The notes: generated by a model not told the origin, from the letters alone. DNA of 64,000 bases from Flavobacteriales bacterium (GCA_030149285.1 JASBRU010000006.1:1-64000), one strand, 5' to 3'; positions 20,136-30,447 are shown, counted from the stretch's first letter. Made by a program: numbers and translations.

Positions 20136-21203
20136 ATGAGCGACTTGCAAGATACATTTTCGGTTTTAGGATTAATGTCGGGCACCTCTTTAGACGGACT
20201 TGATATTTGCCATTGCACCATTAGCAAAACAGCCAATGGCTGGGAGTACACAATTCTCAACACAGTTACCTACCCTTATACAGTGGCTTGGGCCAAAAAA
20301 CTAAAGGATGCTTTTTATTTTGATAAAAGCGAGCTGGAAAAACTGGATTTGGAGTATGGAGCCTTACTAGCCGAATTCGTAAACCGTTTTTTGAGTGAAC
20401 AGCAAATTGATGTCAATTTTATTGCTTCACATGGACATACAATCTTTCACCAACCGGAAAATGGTTACACTTTACAAATCGGAAACGGAAAAATACTGGC
20501 CAATAAAACAAACTGTACAATTATTAATGATTTTCGCAGCCAAGATGTAAAAATGGGCGGACAAGGTGCACCATTAGTTCCTATTGGAGACCAATTGTTA
20601 TTTAAAAATTACGATGCTTGTATCAATTTAGGTGGCTTTGCCAATATTTCTTTCAATGAAAACCAAAAACGCATTGCTTTTGATATTTGCCCCATCAATA
20701 TTGTATTGAATAAACTGAGCCAAGAAATCGGCTTACCTTATGATAAGGGAGGCACTTTAGCCAGAAGTGGTAAAATAAATAAAGAACTCTTAGAAAAGCT
20801 GAATTCACTACCCTATTACCAACAAAACCCGCCAAAATCGTTGGGGGTAGAATGGCTAAACGAAACTTTTTTACCTCAACTTGATACCACTTTACCAACC
20901 GAAGACTTATTGCGTACTATTACCGAGCATGCAGCTATACAAATTGCTAAGGCCATCCCTACTGTAGCAAAAAAAGTATTGGTTACAGGTGGCGGTGCTT
21001 ACAACAGCTTTTTTATTAAACGCTTACAAAGCTATACTGAGGCAGAAATTATAGTACCCAACAAAGAGCTGGTAGAGTTTAAAGAAGCCTTGGTTTTTGC
21101 CTTTTTAGGTGTATTACGTATTCATAATCAGGTAAATGTGTTGAGCTCTGTAACAGGTGCAGAAAAAGACCATAGTAGCGGTGTAATTATTGAACCTGTG
21201 TAG
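20136..21203 (+). CDS. anmK: Anhydro-N-acetylmuramic acid kinase
   Basis: GLMSGTSLDGLD, GSHGHT-like ASHGHTIFHQP, NLGGFANIS, VTGGGAYN. Confidence 0.94.
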   Translation: MSDLQDTFSVLGLMSGTSLDGLDICHCTISKTANGWEYTILNTVTYPYTVAWAKKLKDAFYFDKSELEKLDLEYGALLAEFVNRFLSEQQIDVNFIASHGHTIFHQPENGYTLQIGNGKILANKTNCTIINDFRSQDVKMGGQGAPLVPIGDQLLFKNYDACINLGGFANISFNENQKRIAFDICPINIVLNKLSQEIGLPYDKGGTLARSGKINKELLEKLNSLPYYQQNPPKSLGVEWLNETFLPQLDTTLPTEDLLRTITEHAAIQIAKAIPTVAKKVLVTGGGAYNSFFIKRLQSYTEAEIIVPNKELVEFKEALVFAFLGVLRIHNQVNVLSSVTGAEKDHSSGVIIEPV

Positions 21204-21275
21204 CAACACTTTTCAATTAAAAAACCCGTTTTTTAACTCTTGTTTTTTACATTTGCCCTACCATAAAAAATAGCA

Positions 21276-22502
21276 ATGAAGGACTTATTAGAAAAGTACG
21301 AAAACAAACCCGCAGAAATTGTATTCCACTGGAATGATAGCGAAACAGAAGCTGAAGGTTGGGTAGTAATTAATTCTTTAAGAAATGGTTCTGCCGGTGG
21401 TGGAACAAGAATGAGAAAAGGCTTAAATGAGCACGAAGTGCTTTCTTTAGCCAAAACTATGGAGGTAAAGTTTACCGTTGCAGGTCCTCCTATAGGTGGT
21501 GCAAAATCAGGTATCAATTTCGATCCGAATGATCCTCGCAAGAGAGAAGTGTTAGAGCGTTGGTACAAGGCGGTTCGCCCATTACTAAAAAGCTATTACG
21601 GTACAGGTGGAGACTTGAACGTTGATGAAATACATGAGGTTATTCCAATTACATCTGAGTTAGGGATATTACACCCACAAGAAGGTACTTTGGTAGGGCA
21701 TCACAAGCCTACCGAAGAAGATAAAAAAGTAAAAATAAAACAACTACAAACAGGTGTTTTATTGCCGATAAAAGATAAAGACTTAAGCCCGAATCCGGAG
21801 CGTAAGTTTACAGTTGCTGATATGATTACTGGGTACGGTGTATCAGAATCTGTGCGTCATTACTACGATATTTATGGCGGCAGTATCAAAGGCAAAAGAG
21901 TAATTATACAAGGCTGGGGTAATGTAGGTGCAGCAGCAGCTTATTACCAAGCACAAGCAGGTGCTAAAGTAGTAGGTATTATAGACCGCGTAGGTGGTTT
22001 ACTAAAACCGGAAGGCTTTACGTTTGAAGAAATTAAAGACTTGTTCTTGAACAAAACGGGTAACTTCTTAGTTGCTTCAGATATACTTCCGTTTGATGAA
22101 ATAAACGAGAAGATATGGGAAGTTGGTGCAGAAGTATTTATTCCGGCAGCAGCCTCTCGTTTGGTTACTAAAGAGCAAGTAGATATGATGAGTGCTAACG
22201 GACTGGAAGTAATTGCTGCAGGTGCTAATGTACCTTTTGCAGATAAAGAAATTTTCTTTGGGCCTATTAGCGAGTACGCAGATGATAAAGTAAGTATTGT
22301 ACCCGATTTTATTTCTAACTGCGGTATGGCAAGAGTATTTGCCTACTTAATGCAAAGCGATATAGAGTTGACAGACAAAGCTATTTTTAGCGATACTTCT
22401 GAAACAATACGTAAGGCATTGGTTAAATCTCACGCAAAAAATAGTAGCAAAACACATATTGCAAAAACAGCTTTTGAAATTGCTTTAAACCAATTGGTAT
22501 AA
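21276..22502 (+). CDS. Glu/Leu/Phe/Val dehydrogenase family protein
   Basis: GGAKSGINFDP catalytic Lys region; VIIQGWGNVGAAAA NAD-binding motif. Confidence 0.93.
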   Translation: MKDLLEKYENKPAEIVFHWNDSETEAEGWVVINSLRNGSAGGGTRMRKGLNEHEVLSLAKTMEVKFTVAGPPIGGAKSGINFDPNDPRKREVLERWYKAVRPLLKSYYGTGGDLNVDEIHEVIPITSELGILHPQEGTLVGHHKPTEEDKKVKIKQLQTGVLLPIKDKDLSPNPERKFTVADMITGYGVSESVRHYYDIYGGSIKGKRVIIQGWGNVGAAAAYYQAQAGAKVVGIIDRVGGLLKPEGFTFEEIKDLFLNKTGNFLVASDILPFDEINEKIWEVGAEVFIPAAASRLVTKEQVDMMSANGLEVIAAGANVPFADKEIFFGPISEYADDKVSIVPDFISNCGMARVFAYLMQSDIELTDKAIFSDTSETIRKALVKSHAKNSSKTHIAKTAFEIALNQLV

Positions 22503-22505
22503 TAG

Positions 22506-23606
22506 ATGGAATGGCTAAGTAGGGTTTATTTCGGAAATACTGTTGAGGATTATGCCTGGTTTGTAGGCATGGTGTTATTGGCACTTATCTTCCGTAAGTT
22601 TATTTCTCGCTACATCAGTCATATTATTTATTTACTATTCAAAAAATCATCTTACGAGGTAGGCAGAGACCAATTTGATGAGATGCTGAGAAAGCCGCTC
22701 AACTTTTTGGTGCTGATATGTACACTATATGTTGGCAGTAATCACCTAGAGTTTCCTGTAGAATGGCATTTGGCTACGCCCGATAAGTTTGGCTGGAGAA
22801 TGGTATTGGTCAGAGTTTTTCATGTAGCATTTATCTATGCCATTACTTGGCTAATTATGCGCATGACGGATTACCTTGGGCTTATATTTTTACAAAGAGC
22901 AGAACGTACAGAATCTAAACTAGATGACCAATTAGTACCTTTTATGGTAGACGCCATAAAGGTAATAGTGGGCATTATGGCTGTTTTCTTGGTGCTTGCC
23001 GAAGTATTTAATGTAAACATTACTACCCTTATTGCAGGGCTAGGTGTTGGGGGTATTGCCCTAGCATTGGCTGCAAAAGAAAGCTTAGAAAACTTACTGG
23101 GGTCTATCACCATATTTTTTGATAAACCTTTTGCCGTTGGCGATTTAATTACCGTTGGTGATACAACCGGTACCGTAGAAAAAGTGGGGTTTAGAAGTAC
23201 ACGTTTACGTACACCCGACAAGACCTATGTAACCGTACCCAATAAATTACTAACCAACACTGAGCTAGATAATTTAACATTAAGAACACATCGTAGAGCA
23301 CGCTTTTTTATAGGTTTGACCTACGACACAAGTGTTGCTCAAATGAAAGCTGTTGTAGCTGATATTCAGAAATTAATAGACGACCACCCACGTACTACCA
23401 ATGATGGTAAAGTACGTTTTCAGGAGTTTAATGCTAGCTCTTTAGATGTATTGGTTCAGTACCTGGTAGACTCTATGGATTGGACAGAATACCTTGACGT
23501 TAAAGAAGAAATCAATTATAAAATAATGGAAATAGTAGAGAAGCATGGCTGTAGTTTTGCTTTCCCTTCTACCAGTGTTTACATAGAAAAAAATAATCCC
23601 TCATAA
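22506..23606 (+). CDS. Mechanosensitive ion channel family protein (MscS)
   Basis: GLGVGGIALALAAKESLENLLGSITIFFDKPFAVGD. Confidence 0.95.
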   Translation: MEWLSRVYFGNTVEDYAWFVGMVLLALIFRKFISRYISHIIYLLFKKSSYEVGRDQFDEMLRKPLNFLVLICTLYVGSNHLEFPVEWHLATPDKFGWRMVLVRVFHVAFIYAITWLIMRMTDYLGLIFLQRAERTESKLDDQLVPFMVDAIKVIVGIMAVFLVLAEVFNVNITTLIAGLGVGGIALALAAKESLENLLGSITIFFDKPFAVGDLITVGDTTGTVEKVGFRSTRLRTPDKTYVTVPNKLLTNTELDNLTLRTHRRARFFIGLTYDTSVAQMKAVVADIQKLIDDHPRTTNDGKVRFQEFNASSLDVLVQYLVDSMDWTEYLDVKEEINYKIMEIVEKHGCSFAFPSTSVYIEKNNPS

Positions 23607-23608
23607 CA

Positions 23609-25054
23609 ATGATATATACTATCCTTATTATCGTATTTGTACTTGGTTATATAGCTATAGCCTTAGAGCATAACATTCATGTAGATAAAGCTGCTTCTGC
23701 CCTAATTACGGGTGTGGTATGTTGGGCACTATATGTTGTATCTACCCATCAAGAGCCTGCTGTACAACATGCAACAGAAACGCATGTAGAGCAAAGTCAT
23801 TCGGGTACAGATACAGACTTAGCGGTCACAGAACATTCAGAGGCCACAATGGAAGCTGATGAAAGCCATGGTAGCGGACACGCAGGGCAAACACCTGATG
23901 AAAGCTTATTACACCACTTAAGTGAGATTGCTTCTATCCTATTCTTCTTACTGGGTGCTATGACTATTGTAGAACTGGTAGATGCGCACGAAGGTTTTGC
24001 CGTCATTACAGACAAGATTAAAACCACCAATAAGGTAAAGCTCCTATGGATTATAAGTATACTTACTTTCTTCTTCTCAGCGGCCTTAGATAACCTGACG
24101 ACGTCTATTGTAATGGTCTCTTTACTACGTAAGTTAATAGGAGACCAAAAAGAACGTTGGTTCTTTGCGGGTATGGTTATAGTTGCTGCAAACGCAGGTG
24201 GTGCATGGTCGCCAATTGGTGATGTTACTACTACGATGCTATGGATTAAAGGCCAGTTACCAAATACGGGTACATTAATTACCACACTTATATTACCATC
24301 AATGGCTACTTTATTAGTGCCACTTATTTTCCTTTCTTTCAAAATGAAAGGAAATGTAAAGCGACCATTAAAAGCAGAAGGTGCAGAACATTATACCAAT
24401 CCAACTACAAGTTTTGAGCGTAATCTTATCTTTTTTATGGGGGTAGCAGGCTTGTTATTTGTACCGGTATTTAAAACCGTTTTCCACTTACAACCATTTA
24501 TGGGTATGATGTTTAGCTTAGGTGTGCTATGGGTAACTACAGAGCTATTACACAAGAGTAAAAACAAAGAAGCTAAAAACGAGCTATCGGTAATTAGTGT
24601 ATTACAAAAGATAGATGTTGCTTCGGTACTCTTTTTCTTAGGTATCTTATTAGCCGTTTCTGCCTTACAAACATCAGGTCACTTACGTGATTTGGCAATG
24701 GGCTTAGACAGCTCTATTGGTACTGATACAGCTACCGGAGTATTCTCTGTAAACATTATTATTGGTCTATTATCATCTATAGTAGATAACGTACCATTAG
24801 TTGCTGCTGCACAGGGTATGTACGAGACTACCTTAAACACAGGCGGTTTCTTCTCGGCAAACGGTATGTTCTGGCAGTTCTTGGCGTACTGTGCCGGTAC
24901 AGGTGGTAGTGCTTTAATTATAGGTTCTGCGGCAGGTGTTGCTGTAATGGGCTTAGAAAAAATAAGTTTCGGGTGGTACCTAAAACGTATCTCATTGTTA
25001 GCTATACTAGGCTATTTTGCAGGTGCAGCGGTATTTATTTTAATGCATATGTAA
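23609..25054 (+). CDS. nhaD: Sodium:proton antiporter NhaD
   Basis: LDNLTTSIVMVSLLRKL, ANAGGAWSPIGDVTTTMLWI, SIVDNVPLVAA; multiple TM segments. Confidence 0.93.
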   Translation: MIYTILIIVFVLGYIAIALEHNIHVDKAASALITGVVCWALYVVSTHQEPAVQHATETHVEQSHSGTDTDLAVTEHSEATMEADESHGSGHAGQTPDESLLHHLSEIASILFFLLGAMTIVELVDAHEGFAVITDKIKTTNKVKLLWIISILTFFFSAALDNLTTSIVMVSLLRKLIGDQKERWFFAGMVIVAANAGGAWSPIGDVTTTMLWIKGQLPNTGTLITTLILPSMATLLVPLIFLSFKMKGNVKRPLKAEGAEHYTNPTTSFERNLIFFMGVAGLLFVPVFKTVFHLQPFMGMMFSLGVLWVTTELLHKSKNKEAKNELSVISVLQKIDVASVLFFLGILLAVSALQTSGHLRDLAMGLDSSIGTDTATGVFSVNIIIGLLSSIVDNVPLVAAAQGMYETTLNTGGFFSANGMFWQFLAYCAGTGGSALIIGSAAGVAVMGLEKISFGWYLKRISLLAILGYFAGAAVFILMHM

Positions 25055-25080
25055 GGTTAACCACCACATAATATTATTAT

Positions 25081-25109
25081 AAATGAGGAGCTAAATAGCT
25101 CCTCATTTT
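25081..25109 (+). terminator. Terminator-like hairpin after nhaD
   Basis: Perfect 12-bp stem AAATGAGGAGCT-AAAT-AGCTCCTCATTT followed by TT. Confidence 0.65.
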
Positions 25110-25156
25110 GGTTTCACTACTTTCTATTAATAAAATTATAATCCATCTTCTTCATT

Positions 25157-25502
25157 TTCTTTGCTTGTCCAAAGAAAACGAAGCAAAAGAAAAGACCGCC
25201 TTCCCAAGGTATTTTTAGCCTTTAGGCTAAAACCGTACTTGTTTTGCTAAATTTTCTCCAAGGCTTCGAAAATTATTAACGCAAACCAAGCACTATACTG
25301 AGGGAAGACCTGTTGCCTTCAAAGAAGGCAACCAAAGGGCATCTTAAAACTCACGTGAAGAAAAACAAGTTTTTAAACGTTTAGAAACAAAAGCTGTTTG
25401 AGCCTGAAAGGCGAGTTCTTTTGTTTTAGTGTAAAACGCAGTTTTTTAGTGAGTTTTGAGCGGCCTTGATTTTTTGTTCCTTTTGTATCAAGACAAAAGG
25501 AA
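25157..25502. repeat. Hairpin-rich noncoding intergenic element, putative repeat
   Basis: At least four perfect stem-loops (25157-25176, 25213-25232, 25313-25331, 25477-25502) plus long-range inverted repeat AAAACTCAC/GTGAGTTTT (25346-25354 / 25449-25457); no ORF. Repeat status cannot be tested within this window. Confidence 0.5.
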
Positions 25503-25587
25503 GTACAGAAGCTTCTTTTGCTTTCAAACAAAATGAACAAGAGTAAAAATGTTTTATCTTACACTCGCTTTCTATAAAGTAAAGTTC

Positions 25588-26280
25588 ATGAAGAGAATCC
25601 TATTTTTAATTGGATTAATTGCATTTAATCTAACCTGTTTTGCACAATCATCTCTTAATACCAAAGCTCCTGACTACGATAAAATAGAAAAAAATATTCA
25701 GAATAAGGGATCAAACCTCTATTACCCTAAACTGATGGAGCGTTATGAAAAAGGAGACACTACATTAACATTAGAAGAAAAAAGACATTTATACTATGGA
25801 TATCCATTCCAGTCTGAATATAGACCCAGAATTGGTAATGAAAAATATAGTGATAGTTTGAGAATAATACTTTCGAAAGAAGATTATTCAGAAAAAGATT
25901 TAAGGCAAATTATTATTTATAGCGACTCTGTTTTAAAAGAAACCCCATTTAGCCTCAATACTCTAGAGTACATTGTTAATGCATATAAACAATTGGGAGA
26001 CACTACAAACTATAAAGTCTATTCTACAAGAATACATATAATTATTGATGCTTTTTCAAGTTCAGGTAATGGCTTTAGTGAAGAAACAGCTTTCTATGTA
26101 ATCTATACATATCACGAATACTTTTTCATAAATATGATGGGGTTTTCATTTCATACAAATCAACAGAGAGTTGGAGAACTAGAGTATTTTAAATTAGATG
26201 AGAACAATATTGGGCTTAAAGGACTATATTTTAATATTAGTCCATCTTTAAATTATCAAAAAAAGCATTCTAAAAACTAA
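25588..26280 (+). CDS. Secreted hypothetical protein, DUF4919-like
   Basis: Signal peptide MKRILFLIGLIAFNLTCFAQ; YYPKLMERYEKGDTTLTLEEKRHLYYGYPFQ; ATG 25588 preferred over 25549. Confidence 0.65.
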   Translation: MKRILFLIGLIAFNLTCFAQSSLNTKAPDYDKIEKNIQNKGSNLYYPKLMERYEKGDTTLTLEEKRHLYYGYPFQSEYRPRIGNEKYSDSLRIILSKEDYSEKDLRQIIIYSDSVLKETPFSLNTLEYIVNAYKQLGDTTNYKVYSTRIHIIIDAFSSSGNGFSEETAFYVIYTYHEYFFINMMGFSFHTNQQRVGELEYFKLDENNIGLKGLYFNISPSLNYQKKHSKN

Positions 26281-26467
26281 ATAATACATATTTATTTACA
26301 ATAATATCCCCCTAATCCCCCGTTATAAACCCGAAGGCTTGTTCACAAATCACTGTTTATAATTTTGTGTTATTCTGCCTGTTACAGGGCTTCCTTCAAG
26401 TATCTTAGTACTGCTAATTATACCCAATTGTTGGGTACTTGCATATAACATAAAATACATCGGGTAA

Positions 26468-27181
26468 ATGCTGTTATCATTTTTATTGCAAATCACGCAA
26501 AACGGTGCTGAAACTGCCGAAACAACAGGCGAGGTAGTACCACAAGAAAAAACATTATCTATTATAGAGCTACTTACCAGTGGCGGTATTGGTGGGCAAA
26601 TAATTATGCTTACGCTACTTATCTTTTCTGTAATAGCTATTTACATATTTGTAGAGCGATTGAGCGCTGTAAACAAAGCCGCTAAAATAGATGAGAACTT
26701 TATGAATAACATAAAGGACCACGTACTAAGCGGGAAAATAGATGCAGCCAAATCTTTATGCCAGTCTACCAACTCACCTGTTTCTCGTATGATAGAAAAA
26801 GGGATAAGCCGTATAGGCAAACCCCTAGGCGATGTGAGTGCTGCTATAGAAAACTCAGGTAAGCTAGAAGTTTATAAACTAGAGAACAACCTCTCTACCC
26901 TAGCCACCATATCTGGTGCGGCACCTATGATTGGTTTCTTGGGTACGGTAATCGGTATGATTTTAACCTTCCACGAAATGACTTTGGCAGGTGGACAAGT
27001 AAACCTAGATATGTTATCAGAAGGAATATTTACTGCCATGACCACAACAGTAGCCGGTTTAACGGTAGGTATTGTAGCCTATATAGCCTATAATATGCTA
27101 GTATCTAAGGTATCTAAGGTTATTTACAAGATGGAAGCTACAGCAACTGAGTTTATTGATGTATTACACGAACCTGCTTAA
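26468..27181 (+). CDS. MotA/TolQ/ExbB proton channel family protein
   Basis: Three TM layout; ATISGAAPMIGFLGTVIGMILTF; AMTTTVAGLTVGIVAYIAYN. Confidence 0.95.
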   Translation: MLLSFLLQITQNGAETAETTGEVVPQEKTLSIIELLTSGGIGGQIIMLTLLIFSVIAIYIFVERLSAVNKAAKIDENFMNNIKDHVLSGKIDAAKSLCQSTNSPVSRMIEKGISRIGKPLGDVSAAIENSGKLEVYKLENNLSTLATISGAAPMIGFLGTVIGMILTFHEMTLAGGQVNLDMLSEGIFTAMTTTVAGLTVGIVAYIAYNMLVSKVSKVIYKMEATATEFIDVLHEPA

Positions 27182-27183
27182 GT

Positions 27184-27579
27184 ATGAATTTAAGAGGAAG
27201 AAATAAAGTTGATCCGAGTTTTAATATGTCATCCATGACGGATTTCGTGTTCTTGCTCCTTATCTTTTTTATACTGGCATCTACATTGGTTACCACCAAT
27301 GCTTTGGATATGATTTTACCTAAAAGCGAAGCGGCCAGTAACTCACAACCTGCTTTATCTATAAACATTACACAAGACTTGGCTTATTCTATAGATGACG
27401 AAGCTACATCTCCGGAGTTTATAGAGTCTATACTAAGAAACAAAATTACAGACCCCGAGAATGACATCATTATACTTAGAGCAGCAGAAGGTGTAGGTAT
27501 AGAAAAAGTGGTAGAAGTACTGGATATTGCTTACCGTAATAAATACAAAATAGTTTTAGCAACTGAGCAGCCAAAATAA
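27184..27579 (+). CDS. ExbD/TolR family biopolymer transporter
   Basis: VDPSFNMSSMTDFVFLLLIFFI N-terminal TM with conserved Asp. Confidence 0.94.
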   Translation: MNLRGRNKVDPSFNMSSMTDFVFLLLIFFILASTLVTTNALDMILPKSEAASNSQPALSINITQDLAYSIDDEATSPEFIESILRNKITDPENDIIILRAAEGVGIEKVVEVLDIAYRNKYKIVLATEQPK

Positions 27580-27606
27580 GGGCATACTATTTGCCGTTAT
27601 AGCATT

Positions 27607-28377
27607 ATGAAGATTTGGGAAGATAAAGATAAACGCAAAGGATTAATTACAACAGTAAGTGTACATGTTGTACTACTGCTATTGTTTATCTTTTTTGGCT
27701 TGGGTTATACCGAACCAAAAGAGCGTGCGGGTATACCCATTAACTTTGGAGACTCCTTTACCGGAGGTGGCGAAGAATTTCAAGAAAACGCATCTGTACC
27801 GGAGCCGGTAGAAGCTACACAGTCTGATGTACCCGATGTGGTTACCCAAGATGCAGTAGATGCATTGGCAGTAGACACCAAAGAAGACCCCATTACAGAA
27901 ACAACTACTCAACCCAAAAATACAGACGAAACCAAACCCATTGAGCCTAAAAAAGAAGACCCGAAGCCAAGTGATGATTTACAAAACTTACTGAACGACT
28001 TTAACACAGCTCCATCCGGGCAAGGCGACGGTACCGGCAATACAGACCAAGGAAGACTAGACGGTACAGGAAACCAAAACGGACAAGGCGGAGATGGTGG
28101 TGGAGATGGTTATGACTTAGCAGGAAGAGCGCCTCGTAGCAAACCAAAACCAACCTACGATTGCGGTAACGAAGCGGGTAAAGTAAAAATAAAAGTTTGG
28201 GTAAATAGAGATGGAAAAGTTGTTCGTGCAGAATTTGAACTGAAAGGCTCTACCACCAGTAATACCTGCTTAGTTAAATCAGCCAAAACGGCTGCATTAA
28301 AAACCACTTGGAGTGGCGATAACAACGCCCGACAAGAACAGGTGGGATATATTACCTACGACCTAGGAAGAAAATAA
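27607..28377 (+). CDS. TonB-like energy transducer
   Basis: Single N-terminal TM, Pro/Glu/Thr-rich linker, C-terminal TonB-like domain; follows ExbB/ExbD. Confidence 0.8.
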   Translation: MKIWEDKDKRKGLITTVSVHVVLLLLFIFFGLGYTEPKERAGIPINFGDSFTGGGEEFQENASVPEPVEATQSDVPDVVTQDAVDALAVDTKEDPITETTTQPKNTDETKPIEPKKEDPKPSDDLQNLLNDFNTAPSGQGDGTGNTDQGRLDGTGNQNGQGGDGGGDGYDLAGRAPRSKPKPTYDCGNEAGKVKIKVWVNRDGKVVRAEFELKGSTTSNTCLVKSAKTAALKTTWSGDNNARQEQVGYITYDLGRK

Positions 28378-29589
28378 ATGAACTATACCGAAACACTTGC
28401 GTGGCTATATAATCAGCTACCCATGTACCAGCGTGTAGGCAAAGCGGCCTACAAAGCCGACCTCAACAATACAATTGCCCTTTGTAAACTTTTGGGCAAC
28501 CCCGAAAAAAAATTAAAGAGCATACATATTGCCGGAACCAATGGCAAAGGCTCAACGGCACACATGTTGGCTTCTGTACTGCAAACTGCGGGCTACAAAA
28601 CAGGCTTATATACTTCGCCTCACCTCAAAGATTTTAGAGAGCGCATTAAAATAAACGGGCAAGAAATTACCGAAGATTATGTGGTAACTTTTATAGATAA
28701 ATATAAAGAGAAGTTCAGCACAATGGGCTTATCGTTTTTTGAAATGACTGTAGGCTTAGCCTTTGATTATTTTGTAGCTGAAGAAGTAGATATTGCCGTT
28801 GTAGAAGTAGGTATGGGCGGCCGACTAGACTCTACCAATGTACTGCAACCCGAAGTATCTGTAATTACCAATATAGGCCTAGACCATACTCAGTTTTTAG
28901 GAGATACCTTAGCTAAAATTGCAGGCGAAAAAGCAGGTATTATTAAAGCTAATACTCCTGTAGTTATTGGTGAAACTCAGTCTGAAACTAAACCTGTATT
29001 TACAGCCAAAGCACAAGAACTAAATGCTCCCATATACTTTGCAGATGAAATGCAACTCCCTACCTACAACACAGACTTAAGGGGTAATTACCAAGTACAC
29101 AACATCAAAACAGTTTTACAAACAATAGCCCTGCTAAAGAACTACCCTGTAGATACTAATTCTATAATTTCCGGATTGGCTAATACCGTAAAAAACACCA
29201 ATTTAATGGGCAGGTGGCAAACCTTGGGCACAGAACCCTTAATTATATGTGATGTAGCCCATAACATTGCCGGATTAACCGAGACCATGCAACAGGTTGC
29301 CAACACCAATTACAACAAGCTACATATTGTATATGGTATGGTAAATGATAAAGACCCAAATACAGCTTTAAACCTCTTACCGAAAGACGCTACCTATTAC
29401 TTTTGCAAACCCGATATACCCCGTGGTATGGAAGCAGAAGAATTAAAAGAAATTGCCGCTCAAACAGAACTAAATGGTAATGCTTACCCTACAGTTACAA
29501 AAGCATTAGAAGCAGCTAAAAAAGCAGCCAGTGCAGATGATATGATATATGTTGGCGGCAGTGTATTTGTAGTAGCCGAAGTGGTATAA
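28378..29589 (+). CDS. folC: Bifunctional folylpolyglutamate synthase/dihydrofolate synthase
   Basis: HIAGTNGKGSTAHML, GLYTSPHLKDFRERIKING, NIGLDHTQFLGDTLAKIAGEKAGI. Confidence 0.96.
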   Translation: MNYTETLAWLYNQLPMYQRVGKAAYKADLNNTIALCKLLGNPEKKLKSIHIAGTNGKGSTAHMLASVLQTAGYKTGLYTSPHLKDFRERIKINGQEITEDYVVTFIDKYKEKFSTMGLSFFEMTVGLAFDYFVAEEVDIAVVEVGMGGRLDSTNVLQPEVSVITNIGLDHTQFLGDTLAKIAGEKAGIIKANTPVVIGETQSETKPVFTAKAQELNAPIYFADEMQLPTYNTDLRGNYQVHNIKTVLQTIALLKNYPVDTNSIISGLANTVKNTNLMGRWQTLGTEPLIICDVAHNIAGLTETMQQVANTNYNKLHIVYGMVNDKDPNTALNLLPKDATYYFCKPDIPRGMEAEELKEIAAQTELNGNAYPTVTKALEAAKKAASADDMIYVGGSVFVVAEVV

Positions 29590-30447
29590 TTACATACAAC
29601 CCTCTTTAAATACCTCCCAGTCTATAGTTGGTGCAGTTGGGTATTTTTCTACTAACTCTTTATGCAGTTGTTCTAGCATTGTATTGTAAGATAGCCCATA
29701 AATACTCTCAAATGCTGCTAACTCGCTTTGCCAAAATTGCTGAAACTTCTCAACACCGTATTTATCAATTAAATACTGTATAATATATGCACTCTGGTGA
29801 TAGCCTATCATCTCTTCGGTAGCAAAAAAATCTGTGGTGAAAGAATCAATTGGGTATAGCAAATCTTCTTCCATAAAAAAGCGATAAATCTGCTCTACTG
29901 TATATCCGTTACACTCATTTGCCGCTAATGTTGCAAAACCTTCGTTCAACCACATTTGGCTTTGAGTAGGGTAACCCCATAATGCCGGAGCCATTATATG
30001 CATTAACTCGTGTTTGATAGGTGGGTTGATAATCTTTTCATCCTTAGTTTCATCTTCATTAGTTACCACTAAGTATAGTTTTCTAACCCAAAAATTAGCT
30101 AAGCCAGATGCTCTTGTTCCGGTTTCTCTTTCCATCTCATCTCTAGAGGTTAAGAACAACACTTTGGTAGGTCCGGTATATTCTGTTTGTCCTAATAATT
30201 TGTTGTTGCTTTCTACAGCATCAAAGCACTCCTTTACATAATGCTCTCTGTTTTCATAGGCATAACCTTTGTTCGGAAACCTAAATTGTAGGTTGTCTAC
30301 TCGCTTAGTTACAAACTGCTCTAAAGCCCAACCATCAGTTCTTTCTTGGGTTTGTGCTTCGGTAAGTTCTTCAGATTTTTTTGGATTTTGGCAACTAAAA
30401 AGCAATAGCGTTAACGCCATCGGTAAATGGTGTTTTACAATTCTCAT
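29590..30447 (-). CDS. Lipoprotein, M1-like (gluzincin) metallopeptidase
   Basis: Lipobox LLFSC; HELMH-X18-E with NEGFAT. Confidence 0.7.
   Translation of the reverse strand: MRIVKHHLPMALTLLLFSCQNPKKSEELTEAQTQERTDGWALEQFVTKRVDNLQFRFPNKGYAYENREHYVKECFDAVESNNKLLGQTEYTGPTKVLFLTSRDEMERETGTRASGLANFWVRKLYLVVTNEDETKDEKIINPPIKHELMHIMAPALWGYPTQSQMWLNEGFATLAANECNGYTVEQIYRFFMEEDLLYPIDSFTTDFFATEEMIGYHQSAYIIQYLIDKYGVEKFQQFWQSELAAFESIYGLSYNTMLEQLHKELVEKYPTAPTIDWEVFKEGCM

Noticed and set aside
23797-24342. 181-aa antisense ORF inside nhaD
   Set aside because: The opposite strand encodes conserved NhaD motifs; the antisense frame has no recognisable domain.
26281-26467. Intergenic region upstream of exbB as a possible riboswitch
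   Set aside because: Only weak, short inverted repeats; no recognisable class or strong stem.
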